A stretch of 64,000 nucleotides of DNA from the NCBI GenBank assembly GCA_030745875.1, contig JASLNT010000024.1:1-64000 (forward strand), written 5' to 3'. How positions within the stretch are numbered: the stretch's first letter is position 1; every line of letters begins with the position of its first letter. The notes under the pieces are model-generated. The model worked only from the letters and a program-made list of their open reading frames with translations, ran no database searches and was not told where the DNA came from. Below, in pieces: positions 35,235 to 43,875 of this stretch. Source of the stretch: Phycisphaerae bacterium. Lineage in GTDB: Bacteria > Planctomycetota > Phycisphaerae > SM23-33. The translations under genes and the position numbers were made by a program.

Positions 35235-36419
35235 ATGAAACTGTCACAGAGAATCTCAGCCGTCCCCCCCAGCGCCACGATCGCAATCACCATGCGTGCG
35301 AAGGAACTCCAAAACAGCGGCGTCGATGTCGTCAGCTTTGGAGCGGGCGAACCGGATTTCGACACCCCGCAGTTCATTAAAGACGCCGCGGCTGAAGCGC
35401 TGCAGACAGGCGACACAAAATACGGACCGAAGTCCGCCGCAGCGCTCAAGGAAGCTATCGCCGCCAAACTCCAGCGGGAAAACAACCTCCCCTGCCAGGC
35501 CAACCAGGTAGTGGTCACCGTTGGAGCCAAACACGCCATCGAACTGCTCTGCCAAGTTCTCCTGAACCCCGGCGACAAGGTGCTCGTCCCGTCGCCCTAC
35601 TGGGTGTCGTATCCGGAAATGATCAAACTCGCTTGTGGAGAAACAGTCGTCCTTCCGGCGGGGCGAGACAACGGTTTTAAGATCACGCCCGACCAGATAC
35701 GCGACAACGCCGCAGGCGCCAAGGCGATAATCCTTAACTCCCCGAGCAATCCCACCGGCGTGACGTACACGCCCGAAGAACTCTCTGAAATAGCCCGCGC
35801 CGTTCTCGAAACTGACCTGATCGTCATAAGCGACGAGATATACGAGAAGCTCATCTACGGTGACGCTAAATTCGTCTCATTCGCCTCGCTCGATCCAAAG
35901 CTTCCCGAGCGAACGATCACGGTAAACGGTCTGAGCAAGTCGTTTGCGATGACCGGATGGCGTCTTGGCTGGTTGGCCGGTCCGGCGGAAGTGGTTGACG
36001 GCGTCCGACGCTTAATGAGTCACCAGACCACAAACCCCGTCAGCTTCGCCCAAGCCGGAGCCCTGGCCGCATACACCGATCCCCAATCAGACGGCGTCGT
36101 GGAGCAAATGCGACAGGAGTTTGAGAAACGCGGAATCCACATCGCCCAGCGACTTAATGCGATCGATGGTGTCGAATGCATCGAACCCACCGGGGCGTTT
36201 TATGTGTTCCCGGATGTGAGCGCACATTACGGGCGTACGCTGAGCGGAGTGGAAATCACCGGTTCGATGGATCTGGCGAAGGCTGCGTTGGAGTCGTCCA
36301 ATGTAGCGGTGGTGCCCGGAGCCCCGTTCGGTGAGGACAACTGCGTTCGCCTGAGTTTCGCGACCAGTATGGAGCAGATCGACAAAGGAATCGATCGGCT
36401 CGCGGAGCTGCTGGCCTAG
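35235..36419 (+). CDS. Class I pyridoxal-phosphate aminotransferase (aspartate aminotransferase type)
   Basis: A 394-residue enzyme of the aspartate/prephenate aminotransferase Ib subgroup. FGAGEPDFDTP and TKYGPKSA at the start bind substrate and phosphate; NSPSNPTGVTYTPEE carries the conserved Asn-Pro. The Schiff-base lysine is Lys235 in NGLSKSFAMTGWRLGW. It transfers amino groups between aspartate (or a related amino acid) and 2-oxoglutarate in the cytoplasm. The reading frame stays open far upstream (from 34647, inside the preceding gene), but ATG 35235 is the true start: the homologous sequence begins there and a terminator lies between the genes. Its symbol is left open because aspC, aatA and patA-like roles cannot be separated by sequence alone. 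Confidence 0.93.
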   Translation: MKLSQRISAVPPSATIAITMRAKELQNSGVDVVSFGAGEPDFDTPQFIKDAAAEALQTGDTKYGPKSAAALKEAIAAKLQRENNLPCQANQVVVTVGAKHAIELLCQVLLNPGDKVLVPSPYWVSYPEMIKLACGETVVLPAGRDNGFKITPDQIRDNAAGAKAIILNSPSNPTGVTYTPEELSEIARAVLETDLIVISDEIYEKLIYGDAKFVSFASLDPKLPERTITVNGLSKSFAMTGWRLGWLAGPAEVVDGVRRLMSHQTTNPVSFAQAGALAAYTDPQSDGVVEQMRQEFEKRGIHIAQRLNAIDGVECIEPTGAFYVFPDVSAHYGRTLSGVEITGSMDLAKAALESSNVAVVPGAPFGEDNCVRLSFATSMEQIDKGIDRLAELLA

Positions 36420-36442
36420 GCCCCGCCCGCCCGGGGAAGCTC

Positions 36443-38095
36443 TTACGTTTTGTTAGCGGCCTGGTGCATCTGCCAGAGGCTTCGCCAAGTGGCGGCGGCC
36501 CGATCCATAAGGCCCATATTCTGCAAACTCAGCGCCAGGGCGGCCCGCACCTGCGTATTGTCGGGCGCACCTTCGGATGCGGCTTCCATTTCCTTGACCG
36601 CCAGATCGAACTGGCGCCGGTCGGTGTAAAGCAACCCAAGGCGATAGTGCATGTCCACGTATTCGCTCTTGATGTCGAGCACGCGTTTGAACGTCTCGAT
36701 AGCTTCATCGCTCTGACCCAGCTCCTGCATGCATACTCCGAGTTTAACCAGGGCTCGTACGTATACAGGGTTGATCTCCGTGGCGATTCTGAACTGTTCC
36801 ATCGCCTCTCCGGTGCGATCTTCAGCCCTGAGCAGCACGCCGTATCGATATCGCACGTCGGCGTGTTTAGGTTTGCGACTGACTTCGGCGGCGTGGCGCT
36901 CGATCTGCATGTGGAGCAGGTCGTCGTTGTCCAGTGAAACATCAGTATGCGGTCCCGGTTCACCGGCCTGGAAACTCTTGAGGAACTCATCGGCGACGGC
37001 GGCCTTCAACTGCAAGCGGGCCATTTCGGTCATAAGGAGCGAAGTGTTGGGCTCTATGGAGGCCGCAAGATCAAAGCTATTCATCGCCTGCTCGACATCT
37101 CCGGAGGCCGCCTGGGCGACGCCGAGCCCGACATAGCTGAGCATCGCCTTGTCGTTAAGTTCGGCGGCGTTGTGGAAGGCGTCGGCGGCCTGGTCCCATC
37201 GCCCGCAAATCAGGTGATGGGTTCCCAGCTTGACGTTAGCTTCAAGGAATTCGGGCTGGATATCCAGCGCGATGTGATAGTGTTTCAATGCGGCTTCATC
37301 GTTGCCTGTCTCGTTGTAAAGATCTCCAAGACGAACGTGCAGATCCGGGAATTCGCCCTGCTGCTGGAGCAGATCATGGAGTCGCTCGATAGCCTCCGGC
37401 GTTCTTCCTACAGCTACCAGAGATTCGACCTCGTCGTCCATGAGCGACCAGTTTTCCGGTTCGAGGGCGATGGCGTTTTCGTATTCTTCGATGGCCTGGT
37501 CGTACTCTCCGGCCCGGTGATACAGATGAGCCAATGCGACCCGAACGCTCGTGTCGCCCGGTTTGGCGCCGCAGAGAGCCTCGTACTGGACTATCGCCTC
37601 ATCGACATCTCCCAAAACAACAGCTATCGCCGCCAGCCGCTCCCTAGCGGGGATGCAGCCGTCGTCATCGGCGACGATGTCGCGATAGTACTCGGCGGCT
37701 TTGTGGGGCTGACTGAGCTTCTCGTTACAGAATCCTATGGCGAACAGCACGGCGGACTCTCCGGGATTGTGCTGGTTGGCAATTTTCAGTTCGTCCAGCG
37801 CAGCAACGGGATCGCCTGACTCGTCAAGCGCACAGGCCAGGGCGAGTCTGGCCGCGTGGTAATCCGGTTTCAGGCGACAGGCTCCTTTCAGTTCGCTCAC
37901 GGCCTGGTCGAGTTGCATTCCCCGCAGATACGCCAATCCCAAATGGAACTTCAGATCCGGCCAGTCGGGATGCTCTTGGCAACAGGCTTTCATCTCTTCA
38001 ATACCAGTGGCCTGGGGCGACCAGAAATATCGATCGAGCATATCGCTGATATCGCTATTGAGTCCCTTACCAAGCAGTTCCAATATATGGCTCAT
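36443..38095 (-). CDS. TPR-repeat protein, exopolysaccharide-region type
   Basis: A 550-residue protein made almost wholly of tetratricopeptide repeats, about 13-14 in tandem (units such as YRDIVADDDGCIPARERLAAIA and LGTHHLICGRWDQAADAFHNAAEL-like segments). It has no signal peptide or membrane helix, so it is probably a cytoplasmic scaffold. ATG 38095 is chosen because GGAGGG lies 8 bases upstream; a longer frame begins at 38113. It lies 14 bases after another TPR gene (38110-39387), and the two are likely co-transcribed. TPR proteins of this kind often accompany PEP-CTERM or exopolysaccharide loci, but no partner can be named. Confidence 0.85.
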   Translation of the reverse strand: MSHILELLGKGLNSDISDMLDRYFWSPQATGIEEMKACCQEHPDWPDLKFHLGLAYLRGMQLDQAVSELKGACRLKPDYHAARLALACALDESGDPVAALDELKIANQHNPGESAVLFAIGFCNEKLSQPHKAAEYYRDIVADDDGCIPARERLAAIAVVLGDVDEAIVQYEALCGAKPGDTSVRVALAHLYHRAGEYDQAIEEYENAIALEPENWSLMDDEVESLVAVGRTPEAIERLHDLLQQQGEFPDLHVRLGDLYNETGNDEAALKHYHIALDIQPEFLEANVKLGTHHLICGRWDQAADAFHNAAELNDKAMLSYVGLGVAQAASGDVEQAMNSFDLAASIEPNTSLLMTEMARLQLKAAVADEFLKSFQAGEPGPHTDVSLDNDDLLHMQIERHAAEVSRKPKHADVRYRYGVLLRAEDRTGEAMEQFRIATEINPVYVRALVKLGVCMQELGQSDEAIETFKRVLDIKSEYVDMHYRLGLLYTDRRQFDLAVKEMEAASEGAPDNTQVRAALALSLQNMGLMDRAAATWRSLWQMHQAANKT

Positions 38096-38109
38096 CCGGT
38101 GTTCCCTCC

Positions 38110-39387
38110 TCAAGCGGCAAGCGAGGCCAGCGCCTCATGTGCTTGAGTGTAATCAGGCTTAAGTTCAAGCGCGCGCAACAGGTGATGTTTGGCGCGATCG
38201 GTTTGTTTGCACTTGTTCAACAGACTGGCGGCGTGAACGTGCACGTCGGGCCAATCGGCTCCGCATTCGATAGCCCAGGCGATATGTTCGCTCGCCTGGT
38301 CGGCATGGTTGGTTTGTTCGCAGATATCCGCCATCTGCATTCTCGCCCGCACGTACTTCGGATTGATATCCAGCGCCGCCCGTGCGTGGTCGGACGCCCG
38401 GTCAATATCGCCAAGTCGTTCGTGAGTGACGCTGGCGTAGTAGTGCAGGTCGGCGTATCCGGGGTGGTCTTTCAGCGCTATCGCCAACACACCAGCCAAC
38501 ACCCCGAACAGATCATTGTCTACTTCGCTCTCCGGCAGATTCAGCAGCGCTTCGGGCAGAGCTGAATCCTTCGTGATATACCTCGCCAACTGCCTGGCCG
38601 GCGTGCTGTCCTGCTCGCTGGGAGATTCAGGCAGACGCAAGACGAAACGGCTTCCGGACTGGTGGACTGCGTTGGCGGCCATTGACAGTTGCCTGGCGAC
38701 CAGCAGATTGTCGGGTTCCAGATCGAACGATCTCTGAAAACAGCGCAACGCCTGGACGCAATCGCCTTGAGCTGCGGAGGTGAGGCCCAGGTAAAAGTGG
38801 GCCGAAGCATTGTCGCAGTCGTACTGAACGGCTTGGGAAATATGCGTAAACGCCTCGGCGAATCGTTCCTCAGCAGCACAGAACAGACCGAGTTGCAGTT
38901 GAATTTGGCTGTCGTCGCCGAAGGACCGGACGGCTTGATACAGCGACATAAACGCCTGCTCCTTCATTCCCGCCCGCCATTGGGCTTGCGCCAGTTTCCG
39001 CCACTCAACCGGTCCGCCGTTGGGTTTGGCGACCTTCTCCATTTCTCCAGCGCACTTGTCGAATTTCCGGTTCCTGGCGTAGCACGCCAGAAGATAGGCG
39101 CTGAGATTCGCCCGTTGACCTATCGCCCGGGCCGCAGCACTGAGGTGTTCTTCAGCCAGCGAGAAGTCAGAAGTTCGCATCGCCTCGATTCCCAAGGCGC
39201 GATCGGCCATGGCGCCGTAGTAAACCGCCATCCTGCCGATCGGACCGGGATGATCGCTCAGTGACTTTAGAAGTTCTGCGGCGGCTTGATAGTCTCCCCG
39301 CCGATACCGCAGCATACCGTGCGTATACCGTGAGATATCGCTTGATGCGGACCTGGACGAACCGGATTTACGTTCTCTGCGAAACAT
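38110..39387 (-). CDS. TPR-repeat protein
   Basis: A 425-residue protein with an arginine- and serine-rich first 20 residues (FRRERKSGSSRSASS) and then about 10 TPR units, for example HFYLGLTSAAQGDCVQALRC and HYYASVTHERLGDIDRASDH-like segments (each broken here for length). A low-complexity linker near the middle (RLPESPSEQDS) splits the repeats in two blocks. It has no signal peptide. ATG 39387 is preferred as the first Met that fits the repeat protein; the frame continues upstream to a TTG at 39465 whose encoded residues look non-coding. It precedes the second TPR gene on the same strand and follows the polysaccharide genes, suggesting a common regulatory or assembly role. Confidence 0.8.
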   Translation of the reverse strand: MFRRERKSGSSRSASSDISRYTHGMLRYRRGDYQAAAELLKSLSDHPGPIGRMAVYYGAMADRALGIEAMRTSDFSLAEEHLSAAARAIGQRANLSAYLLACYARNRKFDKCAGEMEKVAKPNGGPVEWRKLAQAQWRAGMKEQAFMSLYQAVRSFGDDSQIQLQLGLFCAAEERFAEAFTHISQAVQYDCDNASAHFYLGLTSAAQGDCVQALRCFQRSFDLEPDNLLVARQLSMAANAVHQSGSRFVLRLPESPSEQDSTPARQLARYITKDSALPEALLNLPESEVDNDLFGVLAGVLAIALKDHPGYADLHYYASVTHERLGDIDRASDHARAALDINPKYVRARMQMADICEQTNHADQASEHIAWAIECGADWPDVHVHAASLLNKCKQTDRAKHHLLRALELKPDYTQAHEALASLAA

Positions 39388-39553
39388 CTCTCTGGGGAGC
39401 CTCCTACATCTCCTAGAGGAGTTATCGGCAGAGTTTGAGAGGCAGTGAAATAAGCTATTCCCCAATCTGAGACGACGGTGGGACTAAGCCTGCGCAAAGC
39501 GGTAGCGCATTATTGCAAAATGAGTTACGCGAACAGAAACACGGTGTTTTCCG

Positions 39554-40294
39554 CTAGTAGGCCCCACGCCCACTGAGGACAGCGGGGATAGTCTGCACGA
39601 CTATAAGCAGATCGAGGAGCAGCGAGCGATTCTGGATGTAATACAGGTCCAGTTCGACCCACTCGTCGTAGGCGACTTCACTTCGACCCGATATCTGCCA
39701 CAGGCACGTCAGCCCGGGCTTCACCCGCGTGCGCAATCGGGCGCGATCGCTGGCTTTTTCAGCTTCAGGCTGCCAGAGGGGGCGCGGACCGACAATCGCC
39801 ATCTCGCCCTTTAGAACATTCCAGAACTGGGGTAATTCGTCCAGACTTGAGTTTCTCAGGAATTTGCCTATGGGCGTCAGGCGCGGGTCATTGGCGATCT
39901 TGAATACAGGTCCGTCCTGTTCGTTCAGGTCCAGAAGAAAATGCTGATCGTTCTGGGCGCCTTGGCGCATCGATCGGAACTTGTACATCGTGAACGGGCG
40001 GCCGTCGAGCCCGATTCGAGTCTGAGTGAAGAACACCGGACCCCGACTGGTGAGTTTAACCAGAATCGCCACCACGCCCATAAGCGGAGCCAACAGCACC
40101 AGCATCGTTGCAGCAACAACAATATCCGCAGCACGCTTAACGATGCTGTAAACATGAGTGTCCTGAGGGATAACCGGCAGAGCAACAGCCGACTTGGCGG
40201 GCTCGGTTCTGGGGCGTCTGGTACGGGCGATATCAGGACTGGCCCAGCGACCGGTATCGAGCGTGGGCATATTTCCTGCAATACTGCGAGTCAT
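39554..40294 (-). CDS. Priming sugar-phosphate transferase (WbaP/ExoY type)
   Basis: A 246-residue enzyme that moves a sugar-1-phosphate from its nucleotide donor to undecaprenyl phosphate at the inner membrane, starting the exopolysaccharide repeat unit. One membrane segment lies at about 55-78. The family blocks are all present: KRAADIV, FFTQTRIGLDGRPFTMYKFRSM, the SLDELPQFWNVLKGEM block, VGPRP, and PGLTCLWQISGR with the RSLLLDL ending. It is the short single-domain form without the PglB-like or CoA-binding N-terminal part of full WbaP proteins. GGAGG lies just before ATG 40294. It is the last gene of the - strand set that runs radical SAM, two GT4 enzymes, transferase. Confidence 0.94.
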   Translation of the reverse strand: MTRSIAGNMPTLDTGRWASPDIARTRRPRTEPAKSAVALPVIPQDTHVYSIVKRAADIVVAATMLVLLAPLMGVVAILVKLTSRGPVFFTQTRIGLDGRPFTMYKFRSMRQGAQNDQHFLLDLNEQDGPVFKIANDPRLTPIGKFLRNSSLDELPQFWNVLKGEMAIVGPRPLWQPEAEKASDRARLRTRVKPGLTCLWQISGRSEVAYDEWVELDLYYIQNRSLLLDLLIVVQTIPAVLSGRGAY

Positions 40295-40316
40295 TGGCGA
40301 TCCTCCAACTCCGCGA

Positions 40317-41423
40317 TCATTCGAGCGCCAGTCGGTAAGTACGTTCCATCAAATCAGCGACATCACTCCACGATGGTTTCAGAAAAATCGCTGAACGAGC
40401 CCGATCTCCAAGGAAGCGCCTGTCAGGCTCACTTCCTAAGTATCGGCACATCAAAGCCGCGAGTTCATCAACATCGCCTCCACTAAAGTATACACCAAAA
40501 TCGCCCAAAACACTCACATTTTCCTGTATTCTCGTAGCTAGAATGCACCGACCATATGCAGCGGCCTCCAGTAAAACGAGGGACATGCCCTCCAACACGC
40601 TGGGCTGAACTACAATTGCAGCGTTGCTATAGAGTTCCGCTAAATCGTCAGCATGCTGCAAACCCAGGAAGACGGCCCGATCGGGAGCGTTTCGTCGACA
40701 TTGGCGCCCGTACGCTGTGCCCGCGAAGTCCCCGACGACGGCAAGCTTGTAGTCGGGCAAATCCCCGCAAGCTCTCCGCCAGGCGCTGAGAAGCACATCC
40801 AATCGTTTCTCCGGTTCGATTCGCCCCACAAAAAGAGCGTATTTGTCCGGGCTCAGCCCCCATTTCGGGTCGCTGAGCACCGGTCCGGGCTCAACCGGTT
40901 CAACGGGGCGCACAGAATTGGGAATAAACGCGACATCTCGTCCGAAACGTTCGGATAATTCCGTCGCCAGCGGCTGGGAAACGGCTGTCACGCGCCTGGC
41001 GACTCGCATCCCGACCCGCAAACCGAGATTGAGCATCATTCTCGCCGGGAGCGACCATTTGTCTCGCCGCCAGTCAGCAGCGTGCACAGTGAAAACAACC
41101 GCCCGCCCGGTCAGCGCGCTGGCCCAGCTCCACAAGGCCGGACCGGGCGAATGCACGTGCACGACGTCAACGTCGCGCCGCATGGCGTCCCATACAGCCG
41201 TCGCCGTATGGGAAAAGGTCTCCAGGTTCTTGCCCCCAACGCCTCGGGTCAGAATAACTCGCCCACCGGTCCAGGGCGGAGCGTCACGGAGGTAGTCCCG
41301 GCGTCCGTAGACGATAATCTCATGCCCGCGCGAAGCCAGTTCGTCGGACAGACACTCCACCACGCGTTCAGCCCCCCCGCCGCGCGCCGGGAGGCCCCGC
41401 AAACCTACCATCGCAATGCGCAT
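40317..41423 (-). CDS. Glycosyltransferase family 4 enzyme
   Basis: A 368-residue GT-B enzyme. The N-terminal half opens with MRIAMVGLRGLPARGGGAER, the acceptor-side glycine loop. The C-terminal half has FVGRIEPEKRLDVLLSAW and the donor-binding block VVQPSVLEGMSLVLLEAAAYG, with the EX7E pair at the two Glu of EGMSLVLLE. It probably adds a sugar from a nucleotide donor to the lipid-linked exopolysaccharide unit at the cytoplasmic face of the membrane. The sugar is not predictable. It overlaps the preceding glycosyltransferase gene by 19 bases and lies 22 bases before the priming transferase. Confidence 0.92.
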   Translation of the reverse strand: MRIAMVGLRGLPARGGGAERVVECLSDELASRGHEIIVYGRRDYLRDAPPWTGGRVILTRGVGGKNLETFSHTATAVWDAMRRDVDVVHVHSPGPALWSWASALTGRAVVFTVHAADWRRDKWSLPARMMLNLGLRVGMRVARRVTAVSQPLATELSERFGRDVAFIPNSVRPVEPVEPGPVLSDPKWGLSPDKYALFVGRIEPEKRLDVLLSAWRRACGDLPDYKLAVVGDFAGTAYGRQCRRNAPDRAVFLGLQHADDLAELYSNAAIVVQPSVLEGMSLVLLEAAAYGRCILATRIQENVSVLGDFGVYFSGGDVDELAALMCRYLGSEPDRRFLGDRARSAIFLKPSWSDVADLMERTYRLALE

Positions 41424-42625
41424 CGGGCGGCGGCCTCCGTGTAGAGTATTTCGAGGCGATCCGCTATGAGTGCGTGATCGTGGCGAGCGGACGCAAGTTC
41501 TTTGCCCGCCCGTCCCATACGACGCCTGGCTGCAGCGTTCGACAATACCTGCTGAGTAACGGTGACAAGCGAGTCGATGTCATCAGGCTTGAACAATCGC
41601 CCCGTCCGCTCGTCATCGATCCATTCCCGCAACGGTCCGCGGTCAGGCACAATCACGCATCGACCGGCCAGCATCGCCTCCAGCATTGTCATAGTCGAAT
41701 TCTCCAGCCAGCGACTGGTCACTATCACCGCAGCGGAACTATGCATCAGGGCGCCCACTTCATCGCAGGAAATGTGTCCTGTGAAAGTAATGTTATCGAG
41801 CCCCCTGTCCGAAGCATCGCATTTCAGTTCGTCCAACATCGGACCGTCTCCGGCCATCACAACATCAATGTCGTCGACACGCGCCGCCAGATCGAGCATC
41901 ATCTCAGGAGCCTTCTCGGGGCTCATCCGCCCGGCAAAGAGCACTTGGCGCGGTTTCTCCTTGTTCTTCTTCGGCTTGGCGGGAGTTGACACCATGTTTC
42001 GCAATACGATCAGTTTCGACCGCGGCGCGCCGATGTTCCGCATAATCCGGCGCATGAATCGAGTTGGGCAGATGAAGAAATCCACCCAGCGAAAGTAGTT
42101 TCGCGTCAGGCGCGAGACATAGCTTTCCACAGCCGGACCAGCGCCAGCCAACCCCGAGCACCCCCTACCGGCCGCATGAAAATACTTGTTAGGTTGACAG
42201 CGCATGCAATGAACCCCATCGCGCGGACGCAAGAAGTGCTTTGCCGGACACGCCATTCGGTAATCGTGCATCTGCATCACAATCCCTATGTGACGCCTGG
42301 CGAGCACGGGCAGGATCGAAGGGGTAAGATGGTGGTATATGCTGTGTATGTGAGCGACATCGACTCTGCAGCGCTTCAGCAGCTTCTCGAGTTTGTCCGC
42401 GGCTTCGGCGTTGTGGATCATTCGCGGTAGGTTCAAAGGGCTTTTCGATGCGGTGAAATCGAAGAATCGCGGCATTTCCGGTTCGTCGCCCCCGCGTACG
42501 GTCCCGAACTCCATCACGGTGTGCCCGGCGGCTTGCTGGGTGCCGACCATCGCGCCAATGCACGCTTCAACACCTCCGCCGTAACCCCAACCGGGCAGGA
42601 ATTTGTCGATATGCAGGATCCTCAC
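41405..42625 (-). CDS. Glycosyltransferase family 4 enzyme
   Basis: A 406-residue GT-B enzyme with a start like MRILHIDKFLPGWGYGGGVE, an N-terminal cysteine-rich insert (MACPAKHFLR, MRCQPNKYFHAAGRGCSG) often seen in GT4 enzymes of surface polysaccharide clusters, and a C-terminal donor domain (LFAGRMSPEKAPEMML, then SRWLENSTMTMLEAMLAGR). The usual EGFG-type first Glu is present as WLENSTMTMLE. The start is GTG 42625, which overlaps the radical SAM stop as GTGA, so the two are translationally coupled. The 3' end overlaps the next GT gene. The acceptor and sugar are unknown. Confidence 0.9.
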   Translation of the reverse strand: MRILHIDKFLPGWGYGGGVEACIGAMVGTQQAAGHTVMEFGTVRGGDEPEMPRFFDFTASKSPLNLPRMIHNAEAADKLEKLLKRCRVDVAHIHSIYHHLTPSILPVLARRHIGIVMQMHDYRMACPAKHFLRPRDGVHCMRCQPNKYFHAAGRGCSGLAGAGPAVESYVSRLTRNYFRWVDFFICPTRFMRRIMRNIGAPRSKLIVLRNMVSTPAKPKKNKEKPRQVLFAGRMSPEKAPEMMLDLAARVDDIDVVMAGDGPMLDELKCDASDRGLDNITFTGHISCDEVGALMHSSAAVIVTSRWLENSTMTMLEAMLAGRCVIVPDRGPLREWIDDERTGRLFKPDDIDSLVTVTQQVLSNAAARRRMGRAGKELASARHDHALIADRLEILYTEAAARCALRW

Positions 42626-43689
42626 GCTGCGCCCCCCCGACCTTCATCGCCCCGGTCGTCCGGGGCGAGATTCCGCACGCGGAACAAGCGCAGGTGCGCC
42701 AGCAGTTTGTTCCACACGATCCAAGCCAGAACGCTTAACCACCTGGCGCGGTATGTGCTCCGGGCCGTGCAAATCATCCAGCATCGTTCGGGGCAGCGTC
42801 GCACAAACTCCATGACTTTATCGACTTGCGGACCGGTCCATATCTCCGAAAACTCCTGGTCAATGATATTGCCCATTTCTTTTCCGCGAACCGAGCAACT
42901 GTAGACCTCGCCGTCGGCCTGCAGAAAGAACATGTCTCTAGCCGCGCCGCAGCGTATCTCCCACAGACGTCCGGTTAGATAATGGTATGTCTGCCACGCA
43001 AAATGCCCCCGCAACCAGTTCTTTAAGCGCCAGGAACGCAGGCGAGGCGCGATGATCCGCCCGAAGGCCCCCGCCAACCACGCGGGCGCCCGTTCGATCG
43101 CAACATCGTCGGGCTCCACGCCCAGATGCGTTCCGGCTCCGTGTGCTGCGACTACTCCAAGCTCCAGACCGAGTTTGTCGGCTAGACGAGCCACGTCCGT
43201 CAGTTGGTCAAGATTCTCGTTGCTGAGCGTCATGCTCAGACGGATCCCGCGATATCCGTCCGCCCCGAGTCGGTCTATGAGACCCCTGGCCCGGTCGTAT
43301 GCCCCGCTTACGCCCCTTATGCGATCGTGGGCGGCCGCAAGACCGTCCAGGCTCACGGCGAGGCGAATATCCGGATCGATCCGTCTGAGTTCGGGCATCT
43401 TCTCTGCGATGCGATCGGGCAGGAAGGCGTTGGTCGATATTGTGATAACCGCCTTCGGACATCTCGACCGCGCCTGGCGAACAAAATCGACCAGATCGTC
43501 GCGGAGGAACGGCTCCCCGCCGGACAGGTTGATTGTCCTGAGCTCGATGGGCAGTTTGCGCATGTGCTCAGGCAAAAGGCGATCGGGCGCATCGCCTTTC
43601 CAAATATTGCACATTACACATCGTGCGTTGCAGCGATGAGTAACAGCAACCACTGCATCATGCGGGGTTCTTGATTTCGGAGACGTCAC
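42622..43689 (-). CDS. Radical SAM/SPASM protein in the polysaccharide operon
   Basis: A protein of about 355 residues with the radical SAM cluster motif CxxxCxxC at Cys20, Cys24 and Cys27 (RCNARCVMC). The SAM-binding segment LSGGEPFLRDD follows. The C-terminal SPASM-like part has cysteines that could bind a further iron-sulphur cluster (CGAARDMFF, GEVYSCS, CPERCWMIC). Such proteins modify peptides, sugars or lipids by radical chemistry in the cytoplasm; the substrate here is unknown. The longer frame reaches 43884, but its first 65 residues look non-coding and run into the divergent promoter region; GTG 43689 is the likely start though its ribosome site is poor. It is coupled to the downstream GT4 gene (GTGA overlap), so it probably modifies a sugar or carrier in this pathway. 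Confidence 0.82.
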   Translation of the reverse strand: MTSPKSRTPHDAVVAVTHRCNARCVMCNIWKGDAPDRLLPEHMRKLPIELRTINLSGGEPFLRDDLVDFVRQARSRCPKAVITISTNAFLPDRIAEKMPELRRIDPDIRLAVSLDGLAAAHDRIRGVSGAYDRARGLIDRLGADGYRGIRLSMTLSNENLDQLTDVARLADKLGLELGVVAAHGAGTHLGVEPDDVAIERAPAWLAGAFGRIIAPRLRSWRLKNWLRGHFAWQTYHYLTGRLWEIRCGAARDMFFLQADGEVYSCSVRGKEMGNIIDQEFSEIWTGPQVDKVMEFVRRCPERCWMICTARSTYRARWLSVLAWIVWNKLLAHLRLFRVRNLAPDDRGDEGRGGAA

Positions 43690-43796
43690 GTTGATATATC
43701 GGCCAGATCGCGCCCCTTGCGTAACTTTCGAAGCACATGAGCGGGTCAATCGCGTCGGACGACTGATCCGCCCATCCGAGATAGTCGCATTGAGAA

Positions 43797-43825
43797 TTGA
43801 AGTCCGGCTCGAAAGAGAATACTCT
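43797..43825 (+). promoter_or_regulatory. Candidate promoter of the GH5-like gene
   Basis: TTGAAG (43797-43802) and TACTCT (43820-43825) are 17 bases apart, about 50 bases before ATG 43876. Confidence 0.4.
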
Positions 43826-43875
43826 GGGGGAGTTGTCGAGCGGCGCATATTAAGAGAACAAGAGGAATAACATCC

